DNA of 64,000 nucleotides from Chitinophaga silvatica (GTDB lineage Bacteria > Bacteroidota > Bacteroidia > Chitinophagales > Chitinophagaceae): contig NZ_QPMM01000004.1 in assembly GCF_003419895.1 (NCBI RefSeq), positions 62,001 through 126,000 of the forward strand, read 5' to 3'. The position numbers and the translations under genes are program-made. This document shows positions 1 to 9,098 of this stretch, one piece after another. Positions within the stretch are counted from its first letter, which is position 1. Every line of letters starts with the position of its first letter. The notes beneath the pieces were generated by a model. That model searched no databases. It was not told the origin of the DNA and saw only the letters and a program-made list of their open reading frames with translations.

Positions 1-16
1 TTTTAATTAATACTTT

Positions 17-703
17 ATGATTTCCCGTTTGTTAACACCACTGGTACAGCTTTTCTATCCGCATTGCTGTGAGATCTGCGGTACAGATTTGCCTGCTACT
101 GCAGAATTATTATGCTTTAGATGTATAGAATCTTTACCCGTTACCAATTTCCAACGATATAATGATAACCCGGTAATGAGATTATTTAACGGAAGAGCCA
201 AAATTGAACACGCCTTTTCTGCCTATTATTATCATCAATCTTCAGAACTAAGACAGCTTATCCATCTGTTTAAATATAAAAAACGCGAGGATATTGCTAT
301 CTGGATGGGTAAACAGATGGGGATTCAGTTACAGCAAAACAACTGGTATAAGGAAATCGATACCCTGGTTCCGGTTCCGCTTTACCCAAAAAAGGAACGG
401 GAAAGAGGTTATAACCAGGCTACCTCGATCGGGAAAGGAATCGGAGAGGTATTAAACCTCAAAATAAATACACAATTAATTCATCGTCAACAATATACAA
501 ATACCCAGACACAAAAAGGAAGAAGCGAAAGATGGCAAAATGTAGCTGATACTTTCATTGCAAATTCCCCCCTGGCAGGAAGACACTTACTGTTGATAGA
601 CGATGTTATTACCACAGGCGCTACTACAGAAGCCTGTGCACAGGCCTTGCTCCGGAAAAATGCCAAGGTTAGTATTGCCACCCTGGCGCTTACATGGCAT
701 TAA
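17..703 (+). CDS. comF: ComF family phosphoribosyltransferase-like protein
   Basis: A 228-residue ComF/GntX-type protein. The N-terminus carries a compact zinc-ribbon with Cys17, Cys18, Cys21, Cys33 and Cys36. The C-terminal half is a type I phosphoribosyltransferase fold with the PRPP loop LLIDDVITTGAT at residues 192-203, preceded by the family-typical TQTQKGRSERWQNV stretch (about 163-176). In naturally transformable bacteria ComF is needed for DNA uptake across the inner membrane; many non-competent bacteria also carry it, so competence cannot be concluded here. The ATG at 17 gives the usual family length. It is the first gene of the window, so any upstream operon partner is not visible. 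Confidence 0.9.
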   Translation: MISRLLTPLVQLFYPHCCEICGTDLPATAELLCFRCIESLPVTNFQRYNDNPVMRLFNGRAKIEHAFSAYYYHQSSELRQLIHLFKYKKREDIAIWMGKQMGIQLQQNNWYKEIDTLVPVPLYPKKERERGYNQATSIGKGIGEVLNLKINTQLIHRQQYTNTQTQKGRSERWQNVADTFIANSPLAGRHLLLIDDVITTGATTEACAQALLRKNAKVSIATLALTWH

Positions 704-799
704 ACCAGAAAAAAAACTCAGCAACAAAATAGGATTATTATTACCTTTACTCATAGCCGAATTCGCTTTCGATTTATATACTTTTAAATAAACTCCAAG

Positions 800-1321
800 A
801 TGTTTAGACTTGCCATACTTTCTATAGTTATGTTTTTCAGCACTTCTCATTTATATGATTTTAAGGTTGATGCAGTTGATGGAGGAAAAATTGACTTTTC
901 AAAATTCAAGGGAAAAAAAGTATTAATCGTAAATACTGCGTCTTTGTGCGGTAATACTCCTCAATATAAAGGACTTGAAGATCTGTATAAGAAATATCAG
1001 AATAAACTGGTAATTGTTGGATTTCCTGCCAATAACTTTGGCTCTCAGGAACCAGGTTCAAATAAAGAGATTCAGGAATTTTGTACTAAAAAATATGCTG
1101 TAACCTTCCCAATGGCAGCTAAAATTTCAGTAAAAGGAAATGATATTCACCCCATTTATAAATGGTTACTTGAAGAAAGTAAAGCAAAACATTTTGAACC
1201 AACTGAGGTAACCTGGAATTTTCAGAAATATCTGTTAGACGAAAAAGGAAATCTGGTCGCTGTTTTTTCTCCCAAAACTCAACCTGATGCCCCGGAAGTG
1301 ATCGCAGCAATAGAAAAGTAA
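800..1321 (+). CDS. Glutathione peroxidase family protein (thioredoxin-dependent type likely)
   Basis: A 173-residue GPx-family peroxidase that reduces hydroperoxides. The peroxidatic cysteine is Cys50 in NTASLCGNT; Gln83 (FGSQEPG) and Trp139-Asn140 (TWNFQKYLL) complete the catalytic tetrad. Cys95 (IQEFC) lies where non-selenium GPx enzymes often have the resolving Cys, which suggests thioredoxin rather than glutathione as reductant (inference). The first 18 or so residues are hydrophobic and may be an uncleaved or short signal sequence, implying an envelope location. It follows comF after 96 bp with no clear terminator between them, so cotranscription is possible. Confidence 0.92.
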   Translation: MFRLAILSIVMFFSTSHLYDFKVDAVDGGKIDFSKFKGKKVLIVNTASLCGNTPQYKGLEDLYKKYQNKLVIVGFPANNFGSQEPGSNKEIQEFCTKKYAVTFPMAAKISVKGNDIHPIYKWLLEESKAKHFEPTEVTWNFQKYLLDEKGNLVAVFSPKTQPDAPEVIAAIEK

Positions 1322-1415
1322 TCATTTTCTTAGCCATTGCCAACTTGTGTCATGAGAATTAATGCTATTACTCCTTTGTAGTAGTTAGCTATAGTTTTTT
1401 TAACCAAATGGCAAT

Positions 1416-1958
1416 ATGTCTATGAACCAAACCTCTACTCTTAATCAGAAATTATTCATTATTCTTATTTTACTCATTCCTTTAATGAGTTGCCAAAATC
1501 TGATCGATACTCCTTCACTTTCTTGCCCCTCTATGAAAATGATGGTAAATATTGGTGAAACTACCAGAGTAATGAACTTTGTAAGTAATGTTATCTTTAA
1601 CCAACATACAGATTCTGGTGGAATTAAATTTATGAGCACAGAAGCGACTTGTGACTCCTTTAAAGTTCTCCTGAATTTAAGAGACACGTTGTACACCGAT
1701 CTTGAATTGACGAACGATAGCCTGCATCTCCGAACCTACGAATTTATGAAAGGAGTAAAAAATGATGGACTTGTGATAATAGCTATTGCTACTCCTCAGG
1801 GTTACAAGTTTTTGGAGACAGATACTTCCAGCATAACAATTCGCAGAATTAATACCAAAAATCAAACTGTTACCGGCTTTTTTTATCTTGAAACAGGTAA
1901 CAAGGCAAAAGTTGCCACCGGAACATTCGAAAATACCTGCTATGTTAGGTTAGAATAA
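1416..1958 (+). CDS. Putative lipoprotein of unknown function
   Basis: A 180-residue protein with a hydrophobic N-terminal segment ending in a lipobox (LIPLMSC, Cys at residue 26), so export and lipidation are expected. The mature part is beta-rich and ends with KVATGTFENTCYVRLE, resembling the end of the small DUF6252-type lipoproteins of Bacteroidota (VSGTF pattern); this assignment is tentative. Translation could begin at the first ATG or at the Met two codons later. A short stem-loop overlaps its stop codon. No function can be assigned. Confidence 0.65.
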   Translation: MSMNQTSTLNQKLFIILILLIPLMSCQNLIDTPSLSCPSMKMMVNIGETTRVMNFVSNVIFNQHTDSGGIKFMSTEATCDSFKVLLNLRDTLYTDLELTNDSLHLRTYEFMKGVKNDGLVIIAIATPQGYKFLETDTSSITIRRINTKNQTVTGFFYLETGNKAKVATGTFENTCYVRLE

Positions 1959-1976
1959 GAGGATAATCCTCTTTTC
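1957..1976 (+). terminator. Short stem-loop at the end of the lipoprotein gene
   Basis: A 7-bp perfect stem (AAGAGGA / TCCTCTT, 3-nt loop) overlaps the TAA stop codon at 1956-1958 and is followed by TTTC. It may be a weak intrinsic terminator before holB, whose ATG is 18 bp further on. Confidence 0.45.
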
Positions 1977-1990
1977 ATTAACTTGCGCTC

Positions 1991-3130
1991 ATGCAGTTTT
2001 CTGAAATAATTGGCCAAAATGGTATTAAGCAACAACTTGTACACTCAGTCCAAAACAATAGACTTAGCCATGCAATGATTCTTGTTGCTCCCGAAGGAGC
2101 CGGTGGATTGCCATTAGGTCTTGCATTCACTCAATATCTTGTTTGCGAAAATAAACAGGCAGAAGATGCCTGTGGGCAATGTTCTGCATGTATTAAGGCC
2201 TCTCAACATATTCACCCGGATATTCACTATTCCTATCCGGTAATCCCAAGAAAATCTGGTGATAAACCAATCAGTACAGACTATATTAATGAATGGCGCG
2301 AATTCATAGACACAAATCCTTACGGAAATGCCTATGATTGGCTACAGTTCATCGGTGCAGAAAATAAACAAGGAAATATTACTGCAAGCGAATGTCAGGA
2401 TATCCTTCATAAGTTAAATCTCAAAAGCTTCGAAAGCGGCTATAAGATATTACTTATGTGGATGCCTGAATATTTAGGTAATGAGGGAAACAGGCTATTA
2501 AAACTAATAGAAGAACCTCCACAGAATACTTTATTCATTCTGATCGCTGAAAACCAGGAACAGATTCTTGCAACCATACTTTCCCGAACTCATCTTATTA
2601 AGGTAAATCCAATCCAAAAAGATGAAATTGTTAAGGCTTTGGAAGAAAAAAGCCAGGTAGCTGCCCCTAAAGCCCAACAAATAGCCACTATTGCTTCTGG
2701 CAATTATAGGGAGGCTTTGTACTTGCTGCAACATTCTGATGATGATTATCACGAATTACTAAGAAATTGGTTAAATCACCTTTTTACAGGTAATCGGATT
2801 GCTCTCCAGGAATGGATAGAAGGTATTTCCAGCGCCAAAACAGGTAGAGAGAACCAAAAGCAATTCCTCCGCTACTTTGTTAACCTGATAGAACATACTA
2901 TCAGACTGGAATATCTTGATAAGTCTGTTCTCGGGTTCTCTCCTGAAGAAGTTGATTTTGCGGCCAAACTCCGTAAACTCGCCAATCATGAGCAATTGGC
3001 TGCCATTGCCTCGGAAATAAATAATGCCTGCTATTATATAGAACGCAATGCCAATGGAAAACTATTATTTCATGCGCTGTCTATCAAGCTACAACACATA
3101 TTTAAAAATAAACCTATACCAGTAATGTAA
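1991..3130 (+). CDS. holB: DNA polymerase III subunit delta'
   Basis: A 379-residue clamp-loader subunit. The N-terminus (FSEIIGQNGIKQQLVHSV) and the zinc-binding CGQCSAC segment around residue 60 match the DnaX/HolB AAA+ fold. The P-loop position reads APEGAGGLP and lacks the Walker A lysine, as expected for delta', which does not bind ATP. The conserved GNEGNRLLKLIEEPP and ILSRTHLIKV stretches correspond to the Walker B/sensor region and the SRC-like motif. ricT follows, an arrangement also known from Bacillus (holB-yaaT), which supports both calls. Confidence 0.92.
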   Translation: MQFSEIIGQNGIKQQLVHSVQNNRLSHAMILVAPEGAGGLPLGLAFTQYLVCENKQAEDACGQCSACIKASQHIHPDIHYSYPVIPRKSGDKPISTDYINEWREFIDTNPYGNAYDWLQFIGAENKQGNITASECQDILHKLNLKSFESGYKILLMWMPEYLGNEGNRLLKLIEEPPQNTLFILIAENQEQILATILSRTHLIKVNPIQKDEIVKALEEKSQVAAPKAQQIATIASGNYREALYLLQHSDDDYHELLRNWLNHLFTGNRIALQEWIEGISSAKTGRENQKQFLRYFVNLIEHTIRLEYLDKSVLGFSPEEVDFAAKLRKLANHEQLAAIASEINNACYYIERNANGKLLFHALSIKLQHIFKNKPIPVM

Positions 3131-3169
3131 TAAGTAGCGGCATTCGCGGGCTTATCAGCACCTTTTCCC

Positions 3170-3177
3170 TATCTTTG
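3170..3177 (+). promoter_or_regulatory. Bacteroidota -7 box upstream of ricT
   Basis: TATCTTTG matches the TAnnTTTG consensus of the Bacteroidota primary sigma factor and sits about 100 bp upstream of the chosen ricT start. No clear TTTG -33 element is present at the expected distance. Confidence 0.45.
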
Positions 3178-3274
3178 TTGCTTACGGTTCTTTGTTTTTC
3201 TGACAGGAAAAATGTATTTTAAGAACCAGTACAACCTGAATTGCTTATTTCTAAAATTTAAACTAATTAATAAT

Positions 3275-4768
3275 ATGGCTTGTGCCGGATGTGGTACGGG
3301 TGTGGATGGGAAGCCAGCAGGATGCAAGAGTAATGGAGGATGCAGTACAGGAGGTTGCAACAGACTTAATGTATTTGATTGGTTATCCAATATTCCCCTT
3401 GGAGATAGCTTAGCACCATTTGACATAGTTGAAGTAAGCTTTAACCACGGCAGCCGCAAAGACTTTTTCAGAAATATTACCAAACAAACCTTTGATAAAG
3501 GAGAAATGGTAACGGTAGAAGGAGTTAGCGGGTTTGACGTTGGAACAGTAAGCCTCACAGGCGAGCTGGTAAAGCTGCAGATGAAGAAAAGACGTGTAGA
3601 AGACACGCCCGAAGTAAAAAAGATCTTACGTCGTTCTACCAACGACGATTTACAAAGGATGAGCGACAATAAGGCCCGCGAAAAAGAGGCGCTCATCAAA
3701 TCCAGAGCTTTAGCTCGTAACCTGGGCCTTGAAATGAAATTAGCCGAAGTAGAAATTCAGGCTGATGGCCGCAAGGCAACCTTTTTTTATACAGCAGACG
3801 ATCGTGTAGATTTTCGAGAGCTTATTAAAGTTTATGCTTCCGAGTTTCGCGCAAAAGTAGAAATGCGCCAAATTGGTGCCAGACAAGAAGCCGGAAAAGT
3901 AGGCGGTATCGGTAGCTGTGGCAGAGAATTATGCTGCTCTACCTGGTTATCTGATTTCAAAAGCGTAAATACTACCGCGGCCCGTTATCAAAACCTGTCT
4001 ATTAACCAGGCCAAACTCTCTGGTCAGTGCGGTCGCCTTAAATGCTGCCTTAACTACGAATTAGATACCTACCTGGACGCTTTAAAAGAGTTTCCGGAAG
4101 ATGCCGATATCATTGAAACCGCAGCTGGTGTTGCCCACCTGCAAAAACGTGATATCTTCAAAAGCCTCATGTGGTATTCTTTTGAGGGGAGTAACAAACA
4201 ATACCCTCTTACTATTTCCAGAGCTAAAGAAATCAAACAGCTCAACAAACAAGGTATCAAACCAGAAGATCTTAAACCAGTTGAGGTAGTAACTACCAAA
4301 CCTAAAGAAGCAGATCTCGGATATGCTGATGTAGTTGGACAAATTAGCCTTAAATCTCTCGAAAAAACCGTTCAGAAACGTAAACAGAAAGATAAGGATA
4401 AACAAAAACAACAACAGCAACAACCAAAGGGTAACGAACCTAAAAACGCTTCCAAGCAAGAACAGGCAAAACCTGCTGCCAAACAGGAACATAAACCTCA
4501 GCAACAGGACAAAAAGCCTAAACAGGATGCACGTCAGCAGCCCCAACAACGTCATGGCGGAGGAAATAATTCCCCTAAACAAGGTAACCAGCCAAACCAG
4601 GCCAAACCAGACCAGGGAAATAAACCTCAAGGGCAACCTAAACAGCAAAGCCCTAATCAATCAAATCAAGGTTCTCAACAACCTAGACAAGATAAACGCC
4701 ATAATCATCCAAAACATAAACACAAACACAATAAGAATAATAACAATCAACCCGATAAAGAAAAATAA
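3275..4768 (+). CDS. ricT: PSP1 domain protein, RicT/YaaT homologue
   Basis: The open frame begins at 3212, but the ATG at 3275 is preferred: it yields the family-typical start MACAGCGTGVDGKPAGC, giving 497 residues. The N-terminus is Cys-rich (CAGCGTG, then CKSNGGC and STGGC). The PSP1 core ends in the conserved GSCGRELCC and CGRLKCCLNYE motifs. The Bacillus homologue RicT belongs to a Ric complex with Fe-S clusters acting on RNase Y. Roughly the last 110 residues form a low-complexity tail rich in Gln, Lys, Asn, Pro and finally His, probably disordered. It follows holB, a pairing also known from Firmicutes. A stem-loop terminator follows. Confidence 0.88.
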   Translation: MACAGCGTGVDGKPAGCKSNGGCSTGGCNRLNVFDWLSNIPLGDSLAPFDIVEVSFNHGSRKDFFRNITKQTFDKGEMVTVEGVSGFDVGTVSLTGELVKLQMKKRRVEDTPEVKKILRRSTNDDLQRMSDNKAREKEALIKSRALARNLGLEMKLAEVEIQADGRKATFFYTADDRVDFRELIKVYASEFRAKVEMRQIGARQEAGKVGGIGSCGRELCCSTWLSDFKSVNTTAARYQNLSINQAKLSGQCGRLKCCLNYELDTYLDALKEFPEDADIIETAAGVAHLQKRDIFKSLMWYSFEGSNKQYPLTISRAKEIKQLNKQGIKPEDLKPVEVVTTKPKEADLGYADVVGQISLKSLEKTVQKRKQKDKDKQKQQQQQPKGNEPKNASKQEQAKPAAKQEHKPQQQDKKPKQDARQQPQQRHGGGNNSPKQGNQPNQAKPDQGNKPQGQPKQQSPNQSNQGSQQPRQDKRHNHPKHKHKHNKNNNNQPDKEK

Positions 4769-4808
4769 TCTGAGCGGGTTTCTTAAATAGATTTGAATTA
4801 TTCAGAAC

Positions 4809-4841
4809 AAGGCTGGCCAATAGGCTGGCCTTTTCTTTTTG
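4809..4841 (+). terminator. Intrinsic terminator after ricT
   Basis: A 10-bp stem (4809-4818 with 4823-4832) with two G-U pairs on the + strand and an AATA loop is followed by TTCTTTTTG. Confidence 0.7.
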
Positions 4842-4900
4842 TATACTTTATATTATAATTTATTTACCTTTCCTACTCTTTTTAAAATCATAAATTACCT

Positions 4901-6688
4901 ATGAAAAAATTCCCCCACTCATTGTTGTTGTTATTCTCTCTAACTTTAATCTTCTTTGCCTGCCAGAAAGAATATTCTTCTGAAAATAATGGTAACAACA
5001 ATGGAAATGGTACTACCCCTCCAACCCCGGTGGTAACTGTCAAAACTAGTGTTCAGGGTCGGGTTATCGATGAAAAACAAGAACCTGTTAAGGGTGCTAT
5101 TGTTTCCTTCGGAGCCATAAGTGGTATAACTGATGTTAATGGTTTTTTCAAATTTGACAATGTGGTTGCTTCTAAAAACACTGCCGTTGTAGTTGTAAAG
5201 AAAGATGGCTACTTCAATGGCAGCCGCACTTTCATCACAAGCGCCAATAGCCTTAAGTATGTACAAATTCAGCTATTACCCAAAAAAGAAGCCGGCCAAT
5301 TTGAAGCTGTCAATGGAGGCCAAATAACTGCCGCATCTACCTGCCAGCTTACCTTTCAGCCCAATCATGTTTTAAATGGCAACAATGAAGTATATAGCGG
5401 AAAAGTTAGTGTTTTAATTAGCAACATCAATCCTGAAGACAGCAAATTTGCAGATATACAACCCGGAGCACTGAGAGGAACCAATAAAAACGGAAAGGAA
5501 GTAGGGTTACAGTCCTTCGGTATGTTTGCAGTAGAACTACAAGGAGCTAATGGAGAAGCCCTCCATCTCGATACCAATAAATCTGTAATGCTTAAATATG
5601 CCATTCCTACATCCTTACTAAATACAGCTCCTGCCACCATGCCTCTCTGGTATTTTGATGAGAAATCAGGATTATGGCAGGAAGAAGGTCTGGCAACTAA
5701 AAACGGGGCTTTTTATATCGGAGAAGTTAAACACTTTTCTTTCTGGAATCTCGATTACCCATTCGCTCAGGCGAAAATCAAAATCCGCTTTCTCTCAAAA
5801 GCCGGGGTACCGGTACAGGCCACGCAGGTAATTCTTAAAACCAGTGAAGGACAGGTTGGTTACGGATTTACAGATGATAATGGAGTAGTTGAAGGAATAG
5901 TACCGGCTGAAAAAGCGCTTACTCTAAGCTTAGCAGGACAATGTAACAATACTCTTTATACCCATCCTCAGCCTATTGGGCCACTTCTGAATGATACAGA
6001 TCTGGGCGATTTAGCAATAGACATCAACATTCCTTTCCTTACTATCACTGGTAAAATAACTGATTGTGATAATGCTATAGTTAAGGGTGCTTATGTTTCT
6101 GCCTTACTTGAAGGAAGAACTTATCGTACCTATTCTGACGATAATGGAAAATACTCAATAAATATTTTACGCTGTGCATCCACAGCTTCAGAATTGGAGA
6201 TTGCTGCAATGGATGTTGTAAATAACACCAGCAACAAAATCACCAAAACAGTTACTGTAAATACAGAAAGTATAGATTTACAGGTTTGTAAGGAAGCTAC
6301 TGCTTTCATGAACCTGAATTTCAATGGTAAGAGTTATACATTTGGAGAACAGGATACTATTATTTCCTGGCACATGAGCTTTGGAACATACAGTATTGGT
6401 GCAAAATCGAGTAAAGCAGATTTAAGTGAGCAACTTAATTGGGGATTATCTTCCAATACTCCTTTCGCTCCCGGAACTTATCCATTGAAGAATGACAATT
6501 TCTTTTTCCGTATCAAAAACATGACTTACAGCAAAGCAGAAGGAACATGCACTCTCACAAAAGTGGGTACCGGGGCTGACGAATTTTATGAAGGTAGTAT
6601 TACAGGTACACTTGGTAGCGATAGCACAGGTACAACAAGGTTTCCAATAACCGGAACATTTAAAATGAAGATTCTTTATTATGACTAA
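4901..6688 (+). CDS. Large lipoprotein with carboxypeptidase-regulatory-like domains
   Basis: A 595-residue lipoprotein: signal peptide with lipobox FFAC (Cys21), then an Asn/Gly/Pro linker. Residues about 48-130 form a CarboxypepD_reg-like beta sandwich (SVQGRVIDEKQEPVKGAIV, then GITDVNGFF). A second similar module starts near residue 375 (ITGKITDCDNAIVKGAYV, then YSDDNGKYSI). The stretch between them and the C-terminal part are beta-rich and unassigned. Such proteins are common at the Bacteroidota cell surface and may bind glycans or act in adhesion; no catalytic motif is visible. It stands alone between terminators. Confidence 0.75.
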   Translation: MKKFPHSLLLLFSLTLIFFACQKEYSSENNGNNNGNGTTPPTPVVTVKTSVQGRVIDEKQEPVKGAIVSFGAISGITDVNGFFKFDNVVASKNTAVVVVKKDGYFNGSRTFITSANSLKYVQIQLLPKKEAGQFEAVNGGQITAASTCQLTFQPNHVLNGNNEVYSGKVSVLISNINPEDSKFADIQPGALRGTNKNGKEVGLQSFGMFAVELQGANGEALHLDTNKSVMLKYAIPTSLLNTAPATMPLWYFDEKSGLWQEEGLATKNGAFYIGEVKHFSFWNLDYPFAQAKIKIRFLSKAGVPVQATQVILKTSEGQVGYGFTDDNGVVEGIVPAEKALTLSLAGQCNNTLYTHPQPIGPLLNDTDLGDLAIDINIPFLTITGKITDCDNAIVKGAYVSALLEGRTYRTYSDDNGKYSINILRCASTASELEIAAMDVVNNTSNKITKTVTVNTESIDLQVCKEATAFMNLNFNGKSYTFGEQDTIISWHMSFGTYSIGAKSSKADLSEQLNWGLSSNTPFAPGTYPLKNDNFFFRIKNMTYSKAEGTCTLTKVGTGADEFYEGSITGTLGSDSTGTTRFPITGTFKMKILYYD

Positions 6689-6699
6689 TTCAATATCAA

Positions 6700-6738
6700 T
6701 ACTAAAATAGGGCTACCAATGGTAGCCCTATTTTAGTA
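6700..6738. terminator. Perfect 18-bp stem-loop, bidirectional
   Basis: Arms 6700-6717 and 6721-6738 are perfectly complementary with a 3-nt loop. The stem is A/T-rich at its outside, so it supplies a U tract on both strands. It lies between the convergent lipoprotein gene and the ndpA-like gene. Confidence 0.8.
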
Positions 6739-6756
6739 TAATTCAGTAGCAAAATA

Positions 6757-6783
6757 AAAGGCCGCCCAGACGAGGCAGCCTTT
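6757..6783 (-). terminator. Terminator of the minus-strand nucleoid-protein gene
   Basis: Arms 6757-6766 and 6774-6783 pair over 10 bp with one G-U pair on the minus strand (a C-A mismatch on the plus strand). Reading the minus strand, a TTTTATTTT tract follows. The asymmetry indicates that it serves the minus-strand gene ending at 6888. Confidence 0.65.
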
Positions 6784-6887
6784 GTTAACAATTGGTTTTT
6801 GCTTATGAGAAAATTGTAAAGTTCAGTTTATATCATTCTCACAAAATCAATCTGCACAGGCGCCTACGGGCACGTCAAAAACGAATA

Positions 6888-7940
6888 CTATGCTTCGTTT
6901 TCAAATAATAACCTATAATAGTTCATATTGGTAGCCTCATCAAATCCTCTTTCAATCATCTCGCGGTTACCGTGAATGTATATATGGAAATTCTTATCTA
7001 ATTTAATAATGCTCTTAAAAACCTTTTGTTGCTTCTTAACAGCAGGAGCTGAAATCTCAAATTCATCCGGAAAATCTTGTTGGTAGTGGTTTGCATACTC
7101 ATTTCGATATTCCTTAAAAGAAGCGATAGCATCCGGATGGCCTAAAACCTCATTAGCAAAATCATCTAACTGGAATTGTTCTTTCTCCTTAAAATAAGCG
7201 GCTGATTTATTTAACAAGTCTACCTGGTCTACTCTATTCATTTCATATTCACTCGGTAGTTTATCAGAGATAAATTGTTTGCACATCGATACAGCTGTTT
7301 CAGTTTGATGGTAGCTATCCTCCCTGCGCTGTACCTGTAAGAAAGCATCTTTCCAATAAACTGCTTCCTGTTGCTTACCTATACTGTCTACAATACTAAC
7401 TTTAAACCCTTCAGCTTCTTCAGTATTAAAAATCAGGCAACCTTTATCCAGCTTATTAATATTGATCCCATCTTCATAGTTGACCTGATAATTATCGTCA
7501 GATAAAAACACCTTTAAATAGGTATCCCGATTTTCTGACTTAAAAATGCCTATTGCTGCTACTTCTTCTCCATCGACCAGACATTTGCTAAAGTAGGTTA
7601 TATATAATTCTCCTCCTTTGATCTTTGGATGAGTAGAATGTTTATATAGATGTTTGGCAATATTTATGGATTGCTCCTGAAAATCATCCTGGTTAGTAAA
7701 GATACGTTTACAATATTGAAATATTTCATTCATTTCCAGGTCGGCATCATGTCTAAACCTGAAATATTCTGCAACATTCGTGAATGGCTGAATGAAGTAT
7801 GTGATCAACAACTGTCCAATTGTTTCGTCTTCCAACTGCAGCGGTGCCTTAGAACAAACTAATGGCTCATCATTTGAAGCATTTCCCACTTTATGAATGG
7901 TTAATAGCGCCAAATCTTTAAACTCAGAAACATGAATCAT
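6888..7940 (-). CDS. 37-kDa nucleoid-associated protein (NdpA/YejK family)
   Basis: A 350-residue protein matching the NdpA/YejK family of nucleoid-associated proteins in length and pattern. Family-like stretches are the N-terminal LALLTIHKVGNASNDEPLVCS, a central YLKVFLSDDNYQVNYEDGININKLDKGCLIF and a C-terminal KVFKSIIKLDKNFHIYIHG ending in YRLLFENEA. Family members bind DNA and associate with the nucleoid; a precise role is not known. It is monocistronic, with its own terminator. Confidence 0.82.
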   Translation of the reverse strand: MIHVSEFKDLALLTIHKVGNASNDEPLVCSKAPLQLEDETIGQLLITYFIQPFTNVAEYFRFRHDADLEMNEIFQYCKRIFTNQDDFQEQSINIAKHLYKHSTHPKIKGGELYITYFSKCLVDGEEVAAIGIFKSENRDTYLKVFLSDDNYQVNYEDGININKLDKGCLIFNTEEAEGFKVSIVDSIGKQQEAVYWKDAFLQVQRREDSYHQTETAVSMCKQFISDKLPSEYEMNRVDQVDLLNKSAAYFKEKEQFQLDDFANEVLGHPDAIASFKEYRNEYANHYQQDFPDEFEISAPAVKKQQKVFKSIIKLDKNFHIYIHGNREMIERGFDEATNMNYYRLLFENEA

Positions 7941-8067
7941 CGCGCAAAATTAATAAATAAGTTGGCAGACCACCGTACTGTACTGCCTGGTAATTAAATC
8001 TTGATAACTTTAAAACGCTGCAAAAATCTGATTTTGTTCCTTATTTTAGGCTAAAATCTAGGATGAA

Positions 8068-8955
8068 ATGACAAAACAATTATACCTCGCCATACTTTTG
8101 CTGTCATGCGCCACTACTGTCCTGGCCCAAAACAAAGAACTATATAAAGCTAAAGATTTAACCTCCGAAAATCAGTTCTCTTCCAATATAGAAGGCCCAA
8201 ATTTCGACAAAACCGGTAATCTATATATAGTCAATTTTCAACACGATGGTACTATTGGAAAGATTAATCCCACTACCGGAGCAGGTGAGATCTTTGTGAC
8301 ATTACCCGATGGCAGCGTGGCCAACGGGGTGCATTTTAATAGCAAAAGCACCATGTTACTGCCTGATTTTAAAGGCCATAATGTGCTGGCTGTAGATATG
8401 AAAACCAAACAGGTATCAGTTTATGTATACAGCAATCAATTTAATCAACCTAACGATTTATGTATAAACCGTAAGGATCAGATTTTTGCGTCTGATCCCA
8501 AATGGGCTTCGAATAGCGGACAAATTTGGAGAATCGATACCAACCGGATTCCTGTTTTACTGGAAACCGATATGGGCACAACAAATGGTATCGAACTTAG
8601 TCCTAACGAAAAAATCCTCTATGTAAATGAAAGTGTACAACGTAAAATCTGGAAGTACGAGGTAGATGAAAAAGGTAATATCTCCAACAAGCAGCTCTTC
8701 GCCGAATTTCCTGATTTTGGTTTTGATGGGATGAAATGCGATAAAGCCGGTAATCTCTACGTTGCACGTTGGGGAAAGGGAGTGATAGCTGTACTGACGC
8801 CTGATGGAAAATTATTAAGGGAAATACCTTTAAAGGGTAAGCAATGCAGCAATCTTGTTTTTGGAGGTAAAGATGGTAAAACAGTATTTGTAACACTGCA
8901 AGACAGGAAGGCTGTGGAAACTTTCAGAGTAGCAATTGCCGGTAAAAAATTCTAA
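8068..8955 (+). CDS. Secreted SMP-30/gluconolactonase-like beta-propeller protein
   Basis: A 295-residue protein with a cleavable signal peptide (about residues 1-20, ending VLAQ). The rest is a six-bladed propeller of the SMP-30/Gluconolaconase/LRE type: EGPNFDKTGNLYIVNF, QPNDLCINRKDQIFASDP, TNGIELSPNEKILYVNES, GFDGMKCDKAGNLYVARWG. The Glu, Asn and Asp metal ligands used by lactonases (EGP, N in PND, D in FDG) are at the expected places, so a divalent-metal sugar lactonase is plausible; the substrate is unknown. It is a single gene with a stem-loop beyond its end. Confidence 0.85.
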   Translation: MTKQLYLAILLLSCATTVLAQNKELYKAKDLTSENQFSSNIEGPNFDKTGNLYIVNFQHDGTIGKINPTTGAGEIFVTLPDGSVANGVHFNSKSTMLLPDFKGHNVLAVDMKTKQVSVYVYSNQFNQPNDLCINRKDQIFASDPKWASNSGQIWRIDTNRIPVLLETDMGTTNGIELSPNEKILYVNESVQRKIWKYEVDEKGNISNKQLFAEFPDFGFDGMKCDKAGNLYVARWGKGVIAVLTPDGKLLREIPLKGKQCSNLVFGGKDGKTVFVTLQDRKAVETFRVAIAGKKF

Positions 8956-9040
8956 ACCTTCGTTTATACATCAACGTATAAAAAACAAAGAGATAGCGAA
9001 TCTCCTGAGTATTGTTTAAATAACTACAGATGCCCAAATC

Positions 9041-9079
9041 AAAATAGGCTATCTCTACTAAGCAGAGACAGCCTATTTT
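9041..9079. terminator. Shared stem-loop between convergent genes
   Basis: Arms 9041-9056 and 9064-9079 (16 bp, one mismatch that becomes G-U on the minus strand) are followed on the plus strand by TTAATTTTTAT. It lies between the convergent propeller gene and fabG. Confidence 0.75.
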
Positions 9080-9098
9080 AATTTTTATAAAAAGCTTA

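Noticed and set aside
4335..4790. 151-codon frame in the ricT tail
   Set aside because: It reads the low-complexity Gln/Lys codons of ricT in another frame; composition explains its length.
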